NCBI GenBank assembly: GCA_022793195.1 | Contig: JAAWCJ010000041.1 | Span: 1-44,173 of the forward strand | Reading direction: 5' to 3' | Source: Lachnospiraceae bacterium | GTDB lineage: Bacteria > Bacillota > Clostridia > Lachnospirales > Lachnospiraceae | DNA: 44,173 nucleotides | Shown: positions 1-8,317 of the stretch, piece by piece | Layout: each line of letters starts with the position of its first letter | How positions within the stretch are numbered: position 1 is the stretch's first letter | Program-made: the position numbers and the translations under genes | The notes under the pieces: generated by a model | Databases searched by the model: none | What the model saw: the letters and a program-made list of their open reading frames with translations, nothing else | Told to the model about the DNA's origin: nothing

Positions 1-1590
1 GAGGTCATCGACTGCTGGTTCGATTCCGGGGCCATGCCCTTTGCCCAGCACCATTATCCCTTTGAGAATGAGGAACTGTTTAAAGCCCAGTTCCCGGCCC
101 AGTTTATTTCTGAGGCAGTGGATCAGACGAGAGGATGGTTCTATTCCCTGCTGGCGATTTCCACCCTGATTTTCAATAAGGCGCCTTACGAAAACGTAAT
201 CGTACTGGGACATGTACAGGATGAGAACGGCCAGAAGATGAGCAAATCCAAAGGCAATGCGGTAGATCCGTTTGATGCCCTGGCCACCTATGGGGCGGAC
301 GCCATCCGCTGGTATTTTTATATCAACAGCGCGCCCTGGCTGCCCAACCGGTTCCATGGAAAGGCCGTCATGGAAGGCCAGAGGAAATTCATGGGCACTT
401 TATGGAATACGTATGCTTTCTTTGTGCTCTATGCCAATATCGACAACTTTGACGCGACGAAATACAGCTTAGATTATAATGCACTTTCCGTTATGGATAA
501 ATGGATTCTGTCCAAGATGAATACTATGGTAAAGGCTGTGGATTCCAATTTGGAGAATTACCGTATCCCGGAGGCAGCCAAAGCTCTCCAGGAGTTTGTG
601 GATGACCTCTCCAACTGGTATGTGAGACGGAGCAGAGAGCGGTTCTGGGCAAAGGGTATGCCTCAGGATAAGATCAATGCCTACATGACGTTGTACACGG
701 CTCTTGTGACGGTCAGCAAAGCGGCTGCCCCTATGATTCCTTTTATGACAGAGGATATTTACCGGAACCTGGTATGCAGCATTGATAAAAACGCGCCGGA
801 GAGCGTACACCTGTGCGATTTCCCCGTTGCCGATGAGAGCCATATTGACAAAGAACTGGAAGACCATATGGAGCATGTGCTGAAGGTGGTGGTTATGGGC
901 CGGGCCTGCCGGAACACAGCCAATATCAAGAACCGCCAGCCCATCGGGAAGATGTTTGTGAAGGCGCCTTTCACCCTTCCGGAGTTTTATACGGAGATTG
1001 TAGAAGATGAGCTGAATGTGAAGGAAGCGGTTTTCACCGATGACGTGCGGGAATTTACCACCTATACCTTTAAGCCGCAGATGAGGACCGTGGGGCCCAA
1101 ATATGGAAAGCTTCTGGGGCAAATCAAGAGAGCGCTTTCGGAGCTTGACGGAAATGCCGCCATGGATGAACTGAAAGCAAAAGGGGTTCTCAACATGTCC
1201 ATGGCCGGGACGGAAGTTTCTCTTTCTGAGGAAGACCTGCTGATCGACATGGTCCAGAAGGAAGGCTACGTGACAGAGGTGTCCGGGGAAGTCACGGTGG
1301 TGCTGGACACTAACCTGACGGCAGAACTTTTGGAAGAGGGATTTGTCCGGGAGATCATCAGCAAGGTACAGACCATGCGTAAGGAAGCGGGGTTTGAGGT
1401 GGTGGACCACATCTGCCTGTACCAGGATGAAAATGACAAGATCGCGGAGATTTTAAAGAAATATACCGACGAGATCAAAAATGAAGTGCTGGCAGAAGAA
1501 ATTTATATCGGAAAGATCGCCGGATACGAAAAAGACTGGAATATTAACGGCGAACGTGTTATGCTTGGTGTGGAGAAAGCAACCGTATAG
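1..1590 (+). CDS. ileS: Isoleucyl-tRNA synthetase, C-terminal part
   Basis: This is the 3' portion of a class I isoleucine-tRNA ligase, which charges tRNA-Ile in the cytoplasm. The reading frame is open from base 1, so the gene begins upstream of the window; 529 residues are visible. The fragment starts in the catalytic core (WFDSGAMPFA), continues through the conserved RGWFYSLL block and the KMSKS loop (QKMSKSKGN, about residues 77-85), and then the helical anticodon-binding domain. The HIGH motif and editing domain lie outside the window. I see no C-terminal Cys4 zinc knuckle, which suggests the eukaryote-like IleS type common in Clostridia rather than the E. coli type. It is followed after 74 bases by glgP; a 12-bp palindrome (TGCCGGCCGGCA, 1600-1611) lies in the gap but has no T-tract, so readthrough is possible. 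Identification is secure. Confidence 0.97.
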   Translation, partial: EVIDCWFDSGAMPFAQHHYPFENEELFKAQFPAQFISEAVDQTRGWFYSLLAISTLIFNKAPYENVIVLGHVQDENGQKMSKSKGNAVDPFDALATYGADAIRWYFYINSAPWLPNRFHGKAVMEGQRKFMGTLWNTYAFFVLYANIDNFDATKYSLDYNALSVMDKWILSKMNTMVKAVDSNLENYRIPEAAKALQEFVDDLSNWYVRRSRERFWAKGMPQDKINAYMTLYTALVTVSKAAAPMIPFMTEDIYRNLVCSIDKNAPESVHLCDFPVADESHIDKELEDHMEHVLKVVVMGRACRNTANIKNRQPIGKMFVKAPFTLPEFYTEIVEDELNVKEAVFTDDVREFTTYTFKPQMRTVGPKYGKLLGQIKRALSELDGNAAMDELKAKGVLNMSMAGTEVSLSEEDLLIDMVQKEGYVTEVSGEVTVVLDTNLTAELLEEGFVREIISKVQTMRKEAGFEVVDHICLYQDENDKIAEILKKYTDEIKNEVLAEEIYIGKIAGYEKDWNINGERVMLGVEKATV

Positions 1591-1664
1591 GGAGCGGGCT
1601 GCCGGCCGGCAACAGGGCGGAGTGTAAAAAGGGCAGCGCAAAATTGTAACAGGAGGGAATTTTT

Positions 1665-4127
1665 ATGTCAAATTATCAATTTGATAAGGAACAGTTTAAA
1701 CGGGAAGTGGAGAGCAACGTCAAGAATCTTTATCGGAAGACGATTTCCGAAGCGACACCGAAGCAGGTTTTTCAGGCAGTGGCTTATGCGGTGAAAGACG
1801 TTATCATTGACGAATGGATCGCTACCCATAAGCAGTATGATAAACAGGATGTGAAGATGGTTTATTACATGTCCATGGAATTCCTCATGGGCCGCGCCCT
1901 TGGAAACAACATCATCAACATCCGTTCCAGGACCGGGATCAGGGAAGCCCTCGACGAGTTGGGCTTTGACCTGAATGAGATCGAGGATCAGGAGAGGGAT
2001 TACGCCCTTGGAAACGGCGGCCTTGGCCGTCTGGCGGCATGCTTCTTGGATTCGCTGGCGACTCTGGGATATGCGGCCTACGGTTGCGGAATTCGTTATA
2101 AATACGGCATGTTCAAACAGGAGATCAGGGACGGTTATCAGATGGAGGTGCCGGATGACTGGCTTCGGGATGGCAATCCTTTTGAGGTACGCCGGGATGA
2201 ATATGCGGTTGAGGTAAAATTCGGCGGCTATGTCCGTACGGAGTGGAAAAACGGCAGGAACCAGTTTATCCAGGAGGGCTACCAGTCTGTCCGCGCCGTC
2301 CCTTATGACCTTCCCATCGTAGGTTATGGAAACCACGTGGTGAACACACTGAGAATCTGGGATGCAGAACCCATCAATACTTTTAATCTGGACTCTTTTG
2401 ACAAGGGCGATTACAGGACGGCGGTGGAGCAGGAAAACCTGGCAAAAAATATTGTTGAGGTTCTTTACCCCAACGACAATCATTATGCAGGCAAAGAGCT
2501 CCGCTTAAAACAGCAGTATTTCTTTATTTCCGCCAGCGTACAGCGGGCGATCCAGAAGTTTAAGACAAACCATGACGATATTCATATGCTGCCTGAAAAG
2601 GTGGTATTCCAGATGAATGATACCCATCCTACAGTGGCCGTTCCCGAACTTATGAGAGTCCTTCTGGATGTGGAGGGATTGGACTGGGATGAGGCGTGGG
2701 AAATTACCACAAAAACCTGCGCTTATACCAACCATACGATCATGGCTGAGGCCCTGGAAAAATGGCCGCTGGAGTTGTTCTCCAGACTTCTTCCCCGTAT
2801 CTATCAGATCGTGGAGGAGATCAACCGCCGCTTTGTGGAGAAGGTCAGGAAAGCTTTCCCCGGCGATGAAGAGAAAGTAAAGAGGATGGCCATTATCTAT
2901 GACGGACAGGTGAAAATGGCCCATCTGGCCATTGCCGGAAGCTTTTCCGTCAACGGCGTGGCGAGACTTCACACGGAAATTTTAAAGAATAAAGTCCTGA
3001 AGGACTTCTATGAGCTGGAGCCTCAGAAATATAACAATAAGACCAACGGTATTACCCAGCGCCGCTTCCTGCTCCACGGCAACGAGCTTCTGGCAAACTG
3101 GGTGACGGATAAGATTGGCGATGAGTGGATTACCAATCTGCCCCATATTAAGAAGCTGGCTGTCTATGCGGATGATGAAAGATGCCAGCAGGAGTTTATG
3201 AATATCAAGTATCAGAACAAGCTCCGCCTGGCAAGGTATATCAAAGAGAACAACGGCATTGATGTGGATCCCCGCTCTATTTTCGACGTGCAGGTGAAGC
3301 GTCTCCATGAGTATAAGAGACAGTTGCTCAATATTCTTCATGTGATGTATCTGTACAATCAACTTAAGGATAACCCGGAGATGGATATGGTTCCCAGGAC
3401 CTTTATCTTTGGCGCCAAGGCGGCGGCGGGTTACAAGATTGCCAAGCTGACCATCAAGCTGATCAATTCTGTGGCAGATGTTGTCAACAACGATAAGTCC
3501 ATTAATGGAAAGATCAAGGTGGTATTTATCGAAGATTACCGGGTATCCAATGCGGAGTGGATTTTTGCGGCTGCCGACGTCAGCGAGCAGATTTCCACCG
3601 CCAGCAAGGAGGCCTCCGGCACAAGTAACATGAAGTTCATGTTGAACGGCGCTTTGACCCTTGGAACCATGGACGGCGCCAATGTGGAGATAGTGGAGGA
3701 AGTGGGCAAGGAATACGCCTTTATCTTCGGTATGTCCTCCGACGAAGTTATAGGTTATGAGACTCACGGCGGTTACAATCCCATGGATATCTTCAACAAC
3801 GACCAGGATATCCGCCGGGTGCTGATGCAGCTGATCAACGGCTTTTATGCCCCCCACAATACGGAACTGTTCCGCGACCTTTATAATTCCCTGCTCAATA
3901 CCCAGAGCACCGACAAGGCGGACACTTACTTCAACCTGAAGGACTTCCGTTCCTACGCGGAGGCGCAAAAGCGGGTGGATGCCGCTTACCGTGATGAGAA
4001 GTGGTGGGCAAAGGCCGCCATCATGAATGTGGCCTGCTCCGGCAAGTTTACTTCCGACAGAACCATTAAGCAGTATGTGGATGAGATCTGGCATCTGGAT
4101 AAAGTGACTGTGGAAATGGACGTGTAA
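1665..4127 (+). CDS. glgP: Glycogen/maltodextrin phosphorylase
   Basis: Cytoplasmic GT35 phosphorylase that releases glucose 1-phosphate from alpha-1,4-glucans. The 820-residue length is normal for the bacterial family. Visible hallmarks are the N-terminal YYMSMEFLMGR block, the NDTHPT segment in the middle, and the pyridoxal-phosphate site EASGTSNMKFMLNG with the PLP lysine at about residue 657. The ATG follows a strong AGGAGG at about 1651-1656. The gene stands alone between ileS and the mgtE operon; the glycogen-branching and amylase genes are more than 22 kb away on the other strand, so glycogen metabolism is not one operon here. A hairpin at 4184-4216 may end the transcript. Substrate preference (glycogen or maltodextrin) cannot be decided from sequence alone. 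Confidence 0.96.
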   Translation: MSNYQFDKEQFKREVESNVKNLYRKTISEATPKQVFQAVAYAVKDVIIDEWIATHKQYDKQDVKMVYYMSMEFLMGRALGNNIINIRSRTGIREALDELGFDLNEIEDQERDYALGNGGLGRLAACFLDSLATLGYAAYGCGIRYKYGMFKQEIRDGYQMEVPDDWLRDGNPFEVRRDEYAVEVKFGGYVRTEWKNGRNQFIQEGYQSVRAVPYDLPIVGYGNHVVNTLRIWDAEPINTFNLDSFDKGDYRTAVEQENLAKNIVEVLYPNDNHYAGKELRLKQQYFFISASVQRAIQKFKTNHDDIHMLPEKVVFQMNDTHPTVAVPELMRVLLDVEGLDWDEAWEITTKTCAYTNHTIMAEALEKWPLELFSRLLPRIYQIVEEINRRFVEKVRKAFPGDEEKVKRMAIIYDGQVKMAHLAIAGSFSVNGVARLHTEILKNKVLKDFYELEPQKYNNKTNGITQRRFLLHGNELLANWVTDKIGDEWITNLPHIKKLAVYADDERCQQEFMNIKYQNKLRLARYIKENNGIDVDPRSIFDVQVKRLHEYKRQLLNILHVMYLYNQLKDNPEMDMVPRTFIFGAKAAAGYKIAKLTIKLINSVADVVNNDKSINGKIKVVFIEDYRVSNAEWIFAAADVSEQISTASKEASGTSNMKFMLNGALTLGTMDGANVEIVEEVGKEYAFIFGMSSDEVIGYETHGGYNPMDIFNNDQDIRRVLMQLINGFYAPHNTELFRDLYNSLLNTQSTDKADTYFNLKDFRSYAEAQKRVDAAYRDEKWWAKAAIMNVACSGKFTSDRTIKQYVDEIWHLDKVTVEMDV

Positions 4128-4141
4128 ATTTTTCAAATGGG

Positions 4142-4171
4142 TTGACAGGAAAAAGAAAAGTATAGTATAAA
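4142..4171 (+). promoter_or_regulatory. Promoter for the mgtE leader
   Basis: A perfect -35 TTGACA (4142-4147) and a TATAAA -10 (4166-4171) are separated by 18 bases. Transcription would start near 4178, giving a leader of about 230 nt before mgtE. It lies just after the glgP stop codon. Confidence 0.65.
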
Positions 4172-4183
4172 TGAAATAGGTGG

Positions 4184-4220
4184 AAAGGCACGTCATCATG
4201 TCACTGACGTGTCTTTTCTT
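4184..4220 (+). terminator. Hairpin with T-rich tail (glgP terminator or mgtE leader attenuator)
   Basis: A 12-bp stem (4184-4195 with 4205-4216, one G-U pair) around a 9-nt loop is followed by TTCTTT. It can end the glgP transcript. It also lies only about six bases after the predicted start site of the promoter at 4142, so for transcripts from that promoter it would be a very early attenuator or a stabilising 5' hairpin. Confidence 0.6.
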
Positions 4221-4271
4221 TCCTGTATGGGATTTGAGAGAGAATGAATAAAAGGAAAAGGTGGTGAGTTT

Positions 4272-4355
4272 ATGGATCCGGACGGCAGTAATAGTTGCAG
4301 GCAAAGCATGGCAGGGAAGGCCCATAGGCTCACTGTAATTTTCGCGGGGAAATAA
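4272..4355 (+). CDS. Candidate leader peptide upstream of mgtE (27 aa)
   Basis: A short ORF in the mgtE leader that begins Met-Asp-Pro-Asp and runs 27 codons to TAA. Its ribosome binding site, AAGGTGGTGA at 4258-4267, differs from the ideal AAGGAGGTGA by one base and sits four bases before the ATG, so translation is credible. The stop lies 55 bases before the mgtE start. Known context: the Salmonella mgtA leader peptide MgtL begins Met-Glu-Pro-Asp-Pro, and Asp/Glu/Pro-rich N-termini can make ribosomes fall off when magnesium is low. The resemblance of the first four residues and the position before a magnesium channel gene suggest a magnesium-responsive leader. That function is inference; no homology search was possible. 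Confidence 0.5.
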   Translation: MDPDGSNSCRQSMAGKAHRLTVIFAGK

Positions 4356-4410
4356 CGGGCTTTCATCTCATGTTTTGCGTACCAGACAATAGGTGAAAAG
4401 GAGGCAGGAC

Positions 4411-5745
4411 ATGACAGAGAGAGAGATTTGTGAACTGCTTGAAACGAAGCAGTATAAAAGAATTAAAGAAGCTTTTGCCGATATGAACCGGGTGGATATC
4501 GCGGAGCTTCTGGAAGAACTGCCGGAGCGGCAGATGCTGATGGCTTTCCGGCTGATTGGTAAAGAGGAAGCGGCGGAAACTTTCAGCTGTATGGAACCCA
4601 GGGAGCAGCAGATTCTGGTGGAGGCCCTGACGGAGCGGGAGCTTCGGGCAGTCCTTGACGATATGTTCCTTGACGATACGGCGGATCTCCTGGAGGAAAT
4701 GCCGGCCAATGTGGTGGAGAGGATTCTTGCCAACACGGACTGGGAGACAAGGAGGCAGTTAAATCAGCTTTTAAGCTATCCCGAGGACAGTGTCGGCAGC
4801 ATTATGACAGTGGAATATGTGGATTTAAAGCCTCATATGACAGTGAAGGCATCTCTGGAAAAAATTCGCAGAGTCGGTATTGACAGTGAAACCATCTATA
4901 CGTGTTATGTGATTCAGGGGAAAAAGCTTTTGGGGATTGTGACGGCAAAATCCCTGTTGATTTCCGATGAAAGAAAAAGTGTTGAGGAGATTATGGAGTC
5001 CAACATTATCACGGTCAATACCCATGACGACCAGGAGACGGCGGCCAAGCTGGTCCGCAAGTATGGTCTCATTGCCCTTCCTGTGGTGGACCGGGAGGGG
5101 TGTATGGTGGGGATTGTCACCGTAGATGACGCCATGGAGGTTCTGCAGGATGAGGCCACGGAGGATATCGCCCTGATGGCTGCCGTGGCTCCCAGCGAGG
5201 ACTCCTATTTCAGTACTTCGGTGTTCCGCCACGCGGGAAACAGGATTCCCTGGCTGTTGATTCTGATGCTCTCTGCCACGGTGACGGGGATGATCATCAC
5301 CAGATATGAAGTGGCTTTCGAGGCCATTCCGGTGCTGGTTTCTTTTATTCCCATGCTGATGGATACCAGCGGCAACTGCGGTTCCCAGAGTTCAGCCCTG
5401 ATCATCCGTGGGATGGCCATTGACGATATCCATTTGAAGGATGCTTTACGGGTCATCTGGAAAGAGCTTCGGGTGGCGGCGTTAGTGAGCAGTACTTTGG
5501 CAGTGGTCAATGGGATTCGGATTTATATCATGTACCAGCAGAACCTGCGGCTGGCGGTATTGATCGGCTTGACCCTGGTGTGTACAGTGACGCTGGCGGA
5601 GTTGATCGGCTGTAGCCTGCCGATGTTAGCTAAAAAATGTAAGTTGGATCCGGCCCTTATGGCGGCCCCGCTGATCACCACCTGCGTGGACGCGGCGGCC
5701 ATCACCATCTATTTTTCCATTGCGACGGCGCTTTTTAATCTGTAA
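4411..5745 (+). CDS. mgtE: Magnesium channel/transporter MgtE
   Basis: Inner-membrane Mg2+ channel of the MgtE family, 444 residues, normal length. The order is an acidic helical N domain (about 1-125), two CBS domains (about 130-255, including the SVGSIMT segment and the paired ITVNTHD and LPVVDREG strands), a plug helix, and five membrane helices (about 275-444) with the family-typical MLMDTSGNCGSQSSALIIRG stretch near the first helices. In known MgtE proteins the N and CBS domains bind Mg2+ and close the pore. I chose the ATG at 4411 because AAAGGAGG at 4397-4404 fits it; an upstream in-frame GTG at 4393 lies before that site. The leader carries a promoter, hairpin and small ORF instead of a recognisable M-box riboswitch. 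A sigma-like gene follows after 17 bases. Confidence 0.95.
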   Translation: MTEREICELLETKQYKRIKEAFADMNRVDIAELLEELPERQMLMAFRLIGKEEAAETFSCMEPREQQILVEALTERELRAVLDDMFLDDTADLLEEMPANVVERILANTDWETRRQLNQLLSYPEDSVGSIMTVEYVDLKPHMTVKASLEKIRRVGIDSETIYTCYVIQGKKLLGIVTAKSLLISDERKSVEEIMESNIITVNTHDDQETAAKLVRKYGLIALPVVDREGCMVGIVTVDDAMEVLQDEATEDIALMAAVAPSEDSYFSTSVFRHAGNRIPWLLILMLSATVTGMIITRYEVAFEAIPVLVSFIPMLMDTSGNCGSQSSALIIRGMAIDDIHLKDALRVIWKELRVAALVSSTLAVVNGIRIYIMYQQNLRLAVLIGLTLVCTVTLAELIGCSLPMLAKKCKLDPALMAAPLITTCVDAAAITIYFSIATALFNL

Positions 5746-5762
5746 AGAAAGGGAACATTTTA

Positions 5763-6575
5763 ATGGAACGACAGGCAGAATTTAAGGCTGCACTTGGTAG
5801 CCTTTTACTTTTGGCGAAGGCTTCCGGCCTTCAGGTAACGGAAGAACAGATCCGGGAGTGTTTTCCTGGGTGGGAACTTACAGAAGAACAGTGGAAACTG
5901 ATCTACAGCTATCTGGAATTAAACCAGATTTGGGTGGAAGGCCATGAAAGTGACAGGGGAAGCCTCTCTTATTTAAAAGGAGGGGAAGAAGAGAAAAAGC
6001 CGGATCCGCCTGTGAAAAAAAAGCTGACAGGGGAAGATTCCAAATGTTATCAGATGTATTTAAAAGAGTTGGAAACCATAGAAGAACTTTCGGAATGTGA
6101 GCTTTCAGAGCTTGTGGGAAGGTTGCAGGCAGGAAGCCAGGCAGCCAGAAACCGCCTGGCGGAGGGGCATCTGCGGCGGGTGGTGGAGCTTGCAAAGGAA
6201 TATTCCGGAAAAGGGGTTCTCATGGCAGATTTGGTGCAGGAAGGGAATATGGCCCTTCTTATGGCCATGGATGAGTTTGAGGATGGGGATTTCGGTGTTT
6301 ATATCACCAGGGAAATCTGCAGCGCCCTGGATGCAGCATTGGCAGAGCAGACGGGAGAAAACGATACGGGAAGCTATCTGGCTGCCCAGGCCAATGCCGT
6401 TATGGAAGCAACTGAGGAGCTTGTGAAGGAACTGGGGCGGGAGGCAACTTTAGCCGAAGTGGCCCGGAAGATGAACTTAAGTGAAGATATGACCAGGGAC
6501 ATCATGAAAATATCTATGGATGCATTGTCCGTGGTAGAGGCAAACGGATCAGGTGAAACATTTGGTGCCCTGTGA
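5763..6575 (+). CDS. Sigma-70-like protein lacking region 4
   Basis: A 270-residue protein with the domain order of a primary sigma factor but cut short. Residues 5-60 resemble region 1.1 (LLLLAKASG, then LIYSYLELNQIWVEG). Residues 96-120 resemble region 1.2 (YLKELETIEELS). Residues 122-175 resemble regions 2.1-2.2 (RNRLAEGHLRRVVELAKEYS, DLVQEGNMALLMAMDEF). Residues 215-260 look like region 3 (ELGREATLAEVARKMNLS). The aromatic DNA-melting and -10 recognition segment (2.3-2.4) is degenerate, and there is no region 4, so it could not read a -35 box in the usual way. It may be a sigma mimic, an RNA polymerase-binding modulator or a decayed sigma factor. It lies 17 bases after mgtE and is probably co-transcribed; RBS AAAGGGA. 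Role unknown. Confidence 0.75.
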   Translation: MERQAEFKAALGSLLLLAKASGLQVTEEQIRECFPGWELTEEQWKLIYSYLELNQIWVEGHESDRGSLSYLKGGEEEKKPDPPVKKKLTGEDSKCYQMYLKELETIEELSECELSELVGRLQAGSQAARNRLAEGHLRRVVELAKEYSGKGVLMADLVQEGNMALLMAMDEFEDGDFGVYITREICSALDAALAEQTGENDTGSYLAAQANAVMEATEELVKELGREATLAEVARKMNLSEDMTRDIMKISMDALSVVEANGSGETFGAL

Positions 6576-6610
6576 GCCCTGGCGGCTTTGGTATTTGATA
6601 TCAGGATTTT

Positions 6611-7555
6611 TCAGGAATCAACATGGGCGTCCGGAGCGCCAAAGTCCCTGATTTTGCAGAAAAGCCATGCGCAGCCGATGCCGGAAAGGCCGAGAATGGG
6701 AATAGAGTAGAGCAGCCTTTGGCTGGCCGGGTCTTTTAATAGTGTAAAAGAAGCAATATTTGCCGCCCAGTGAAATAAAATGACGGAAATCAGATTTTGG
6801 CAGGATTCGGCAGTGTGGGCCAGCAAAAGCCCCATGCAGAATCCATAAAGGGTCTGAGGCGCATTACCGTGGAAGACGCCAAACAGAGCGGCTGTCAGAA
6901 TAGCGACGGAAACAGGGCCAAAGAATCTGCGAAGCTGAAAATACCCCAGTCCGCGGAACACGATTTCCTCTGTCACCGGGAGAAGGAGGCAGACAGAAAG
7001 AAAATGGAGAATGGGATTGGCGTGGCCCACGGCATTTTCGATGCTGCCGGGAGAAGGCAAAAGCTCCGGAAGCCTGGACAGCGCCATTAGAAGGTTGAAG
7101 AAGACGGCTCCCATGGCGCCAAATAAAATCACATAAATATATCCGGTGAAGGGAAAGTCCTTTTGGAGATATATGGGCCTCGCCGTCCTTTTTTTTATCG
7201 TATAGGAAACTTCGTTCCCTATACGACAAAAGCCCTCCGGGGGATCGCACTGCGGCGGAGAGGAATAACCTTGCTGACGCAAGCCGCCGCAGGCGGAGAA
7301 TCCTGCCGGAGCAGTATTCTTTTTTAAAGTAAAATAAATATATCCCAATACACTTCCGGCGAGGATGGCGGCGCAGCCGGAATATAAAATGGGAAGGTTA
7401 TTGTTGAGAAAAAGAGCGGCTTTTGATGTTTCATCCATAGAAAGAAGAATGGTTTGAAAAACAGCCGCCATGAAAAAGGCTGTCAGGGAATAAAAAAGGA
7501 TGGGCAATACCAGGAAACAAAGGAGAGCCAAAAGTTTTTTTAAAATGGCCTTCAT
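6611..7555 (-). CDS. CPBP (CAAX-type) intramembrane metalloprotease with in-frame repeat insertion
   Basis: A 314-residue multi-pass membrane protein of the CPBP/Abi family. It shows the glutamate motif VTEEIVFRG (about residues 193-201), the FGVFHG histidine motif and a third HWAAN motif near the C-terminus, which together form the metal site in this family. Such proteins process prenylated or membrane substrates or protect against bacteriocins; the substrate here is unknown. The ATG at 7555 is preferred because GGAGGT precedes it by five bases; upstream in-frame residues are not supported. Between the second membrane helix and the catalytic half, about residues 80-125, the protein is low-complexity and rich in Gly, Pro and Cys; this stretch is encoded by a palindromic repeat (7191-7310) inserted without breaking the frame. 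Whether the product is still active is unclear. Confidence 0.85.
   Translation of the reverse strand: MKAILKKLLALLCFLVLPILFYSLTAFFMAAVFQTILLSMDETSKAALFLNNNLPILYSGCAAILAGSVLGYIYFTLKKNTAPAGFSACGGLRQQGYSSPPQCDPPEGFCRIGNEVSYTIKKRTARPIYLQKDFPFTGYIYVILFGAMGAVFFNLLMALSRLPELLPSPGSIENAVGHANPILHFLSVCLLLPVTEEIVFRGLGYFQLRRFFGPVSVAILTAALFGVFHGNAPQTLYGFCMGLLLAHTAESCQNLISVILFHWAANIASFTLLKDPASQRLLYSIPILGLSGIGCAWLFCKIRDFGAPDAHVDS
7191..7310. repeat. Palindromic repeat inserted inside the CPBP gene
   Basis: Bases 7198-7226 form a near-perfect 13-bp-arm hairpin (one mismatch). Bases 7250-7258 (CTGCGGCGG) pair perfectly with 7284-7292. The 27 bases at 7191-7217 recur exactly, in reverse orientation and split by another element, at 12116-12134 plus 12302-12309. 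The right border of the unit is uncertain. Confidence 0.7.
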
Positions 7556-7611
7556 GGGATACCTCCGGGGAAACGGCGGACTGCGGATATCGTTTTTACC
7601 AGGAACGGTAT

Positions 7612-7645
7612 CGTCGATTGACAAGGATACACACTCCGGTCAAAC
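7612..7645 (-). repeat. Dispersed motif CGTCGATTGACAAG, copy 1
   Basis: CGTCGATTGACAAG at 7612-7625 and about 20 following bases match 30687-30723 with few changes. It lies upstream of the CPBP gene, in its probable leader. Confidence 0.6.
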
Positions 7646-7746
7646 GGTGGTATTGGCCGGGACGATGAAATAATTTCTGGCCTATCAGTAAATATAGAGG
7701 GAATGTCCGTATTTGTCAAGATGGAAGAATTTAGGGAAATTCCCCC

Positions 7747-7775
7747 TTGAAAATTCTACAGATTTGTATTATTAT
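7747..7775 (+). promoter_or_regulatory. Promoter for the small gene at 7859
   Basis: TTGAAA (7747-7752), a 17-base spacer and TATTAT (7770-7775), about 85 bases before the start codon. Confidence 0.55.
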
Positions 7776-7858
7776 AAAACAAAGCAGTTCTTCATCTCTT
7801 TCATTATGTCCAATCGGGCAGATTTTCCATGGAAATTGTAAAAACAGGAGCAAGCTAT

Positions 7859-8101
7859 ATGAAAAAGAAAAAACTGACAAAAGAGGAGCGCATACGCTAC
7901 GATACTCTTTTGAAGCAGATGAAACGCTATGAAAAACAAGGCGTGGAACTCCTTTTGTCCGGTGAACGGTGCTCTCCCGAAAAGCTGGCTTCAGCCTGTG
8001 CCATCAAGGAACATGGCTGTTATATGGGCGATTATATATGGGATGAGAAGGGAAAACTGGCAGAAATACATTACGATAAAATCGAGCGGGATGCCGATTA
8101 A
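7859..8101 (+). CDS. Small hypothetical protein, 80 aa
   Basis: A short basic protein that begins with a lysine-rich segment (MKKKKLTKEERIRYD) and continues with a helical stretch and a C-terminal GDYIWDEKGKLAEIHYDKI part. No signal peptide, membrane segment or recognised domain is visible. I chose the ATG at 7859 because AGGAG lies about ten bases before it; an in-frame ATG at 7829 has no good ribosome site. It has its own promoter (7747-7775) and stands apart from its neighbours by more than 200 bases on either side. I do not recognise the family; function unknown. Confidence 0.65.
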   Translation: MKKKKLTKEERIRYDTLLKQMKRYEKQGVELLLSGERCSPEKLASACAIKEHGCYMGDYIWDEKGKLAEIHYDKIERDAD

Positions 8102-8317
8102 TATAGCTGGATTTTCTGATAAAAATAAGATTGGCGGATGAACTTCATTTCTCACACTTTTATACCTTTCGGGCATTTCATGACGGCCATTTAGCCGTTA
8201 CAACAAGGGATAAATTCTTAAAATTCTCTGATTTTTTCAACATTCTCCGTTTCCATTTGAAAAATGTGTTATACTGTAATCCAAAGAAAGTTATTTTTAG
8301 AAAATGAGGTTACAGAT

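Noticed and set aside
469..1410. Long minus-strand frame opposite ileS (313 codons)
   Set aside because: It is antisense to a strongly conserved enzyme; its translation shows no domain and no suitable ribosome site.
1600..1611. Terminator after ileS
   Set aside because: The 12-bp palindrome has no loop or T-tract and would be a poor terminator.
2982..4325. Long minus-strand frame opposite glgP (447 codons)
   Set aside because: Shadow of the phosphorylase gene; composition follows third-position GC bias, and no family is recognisable.
4178..4410. M-box magnesium riboswitch before mgtE
   Set aside because: The leader shows only the early hairpin and the small ORF; I could not find the conserved M-box core.
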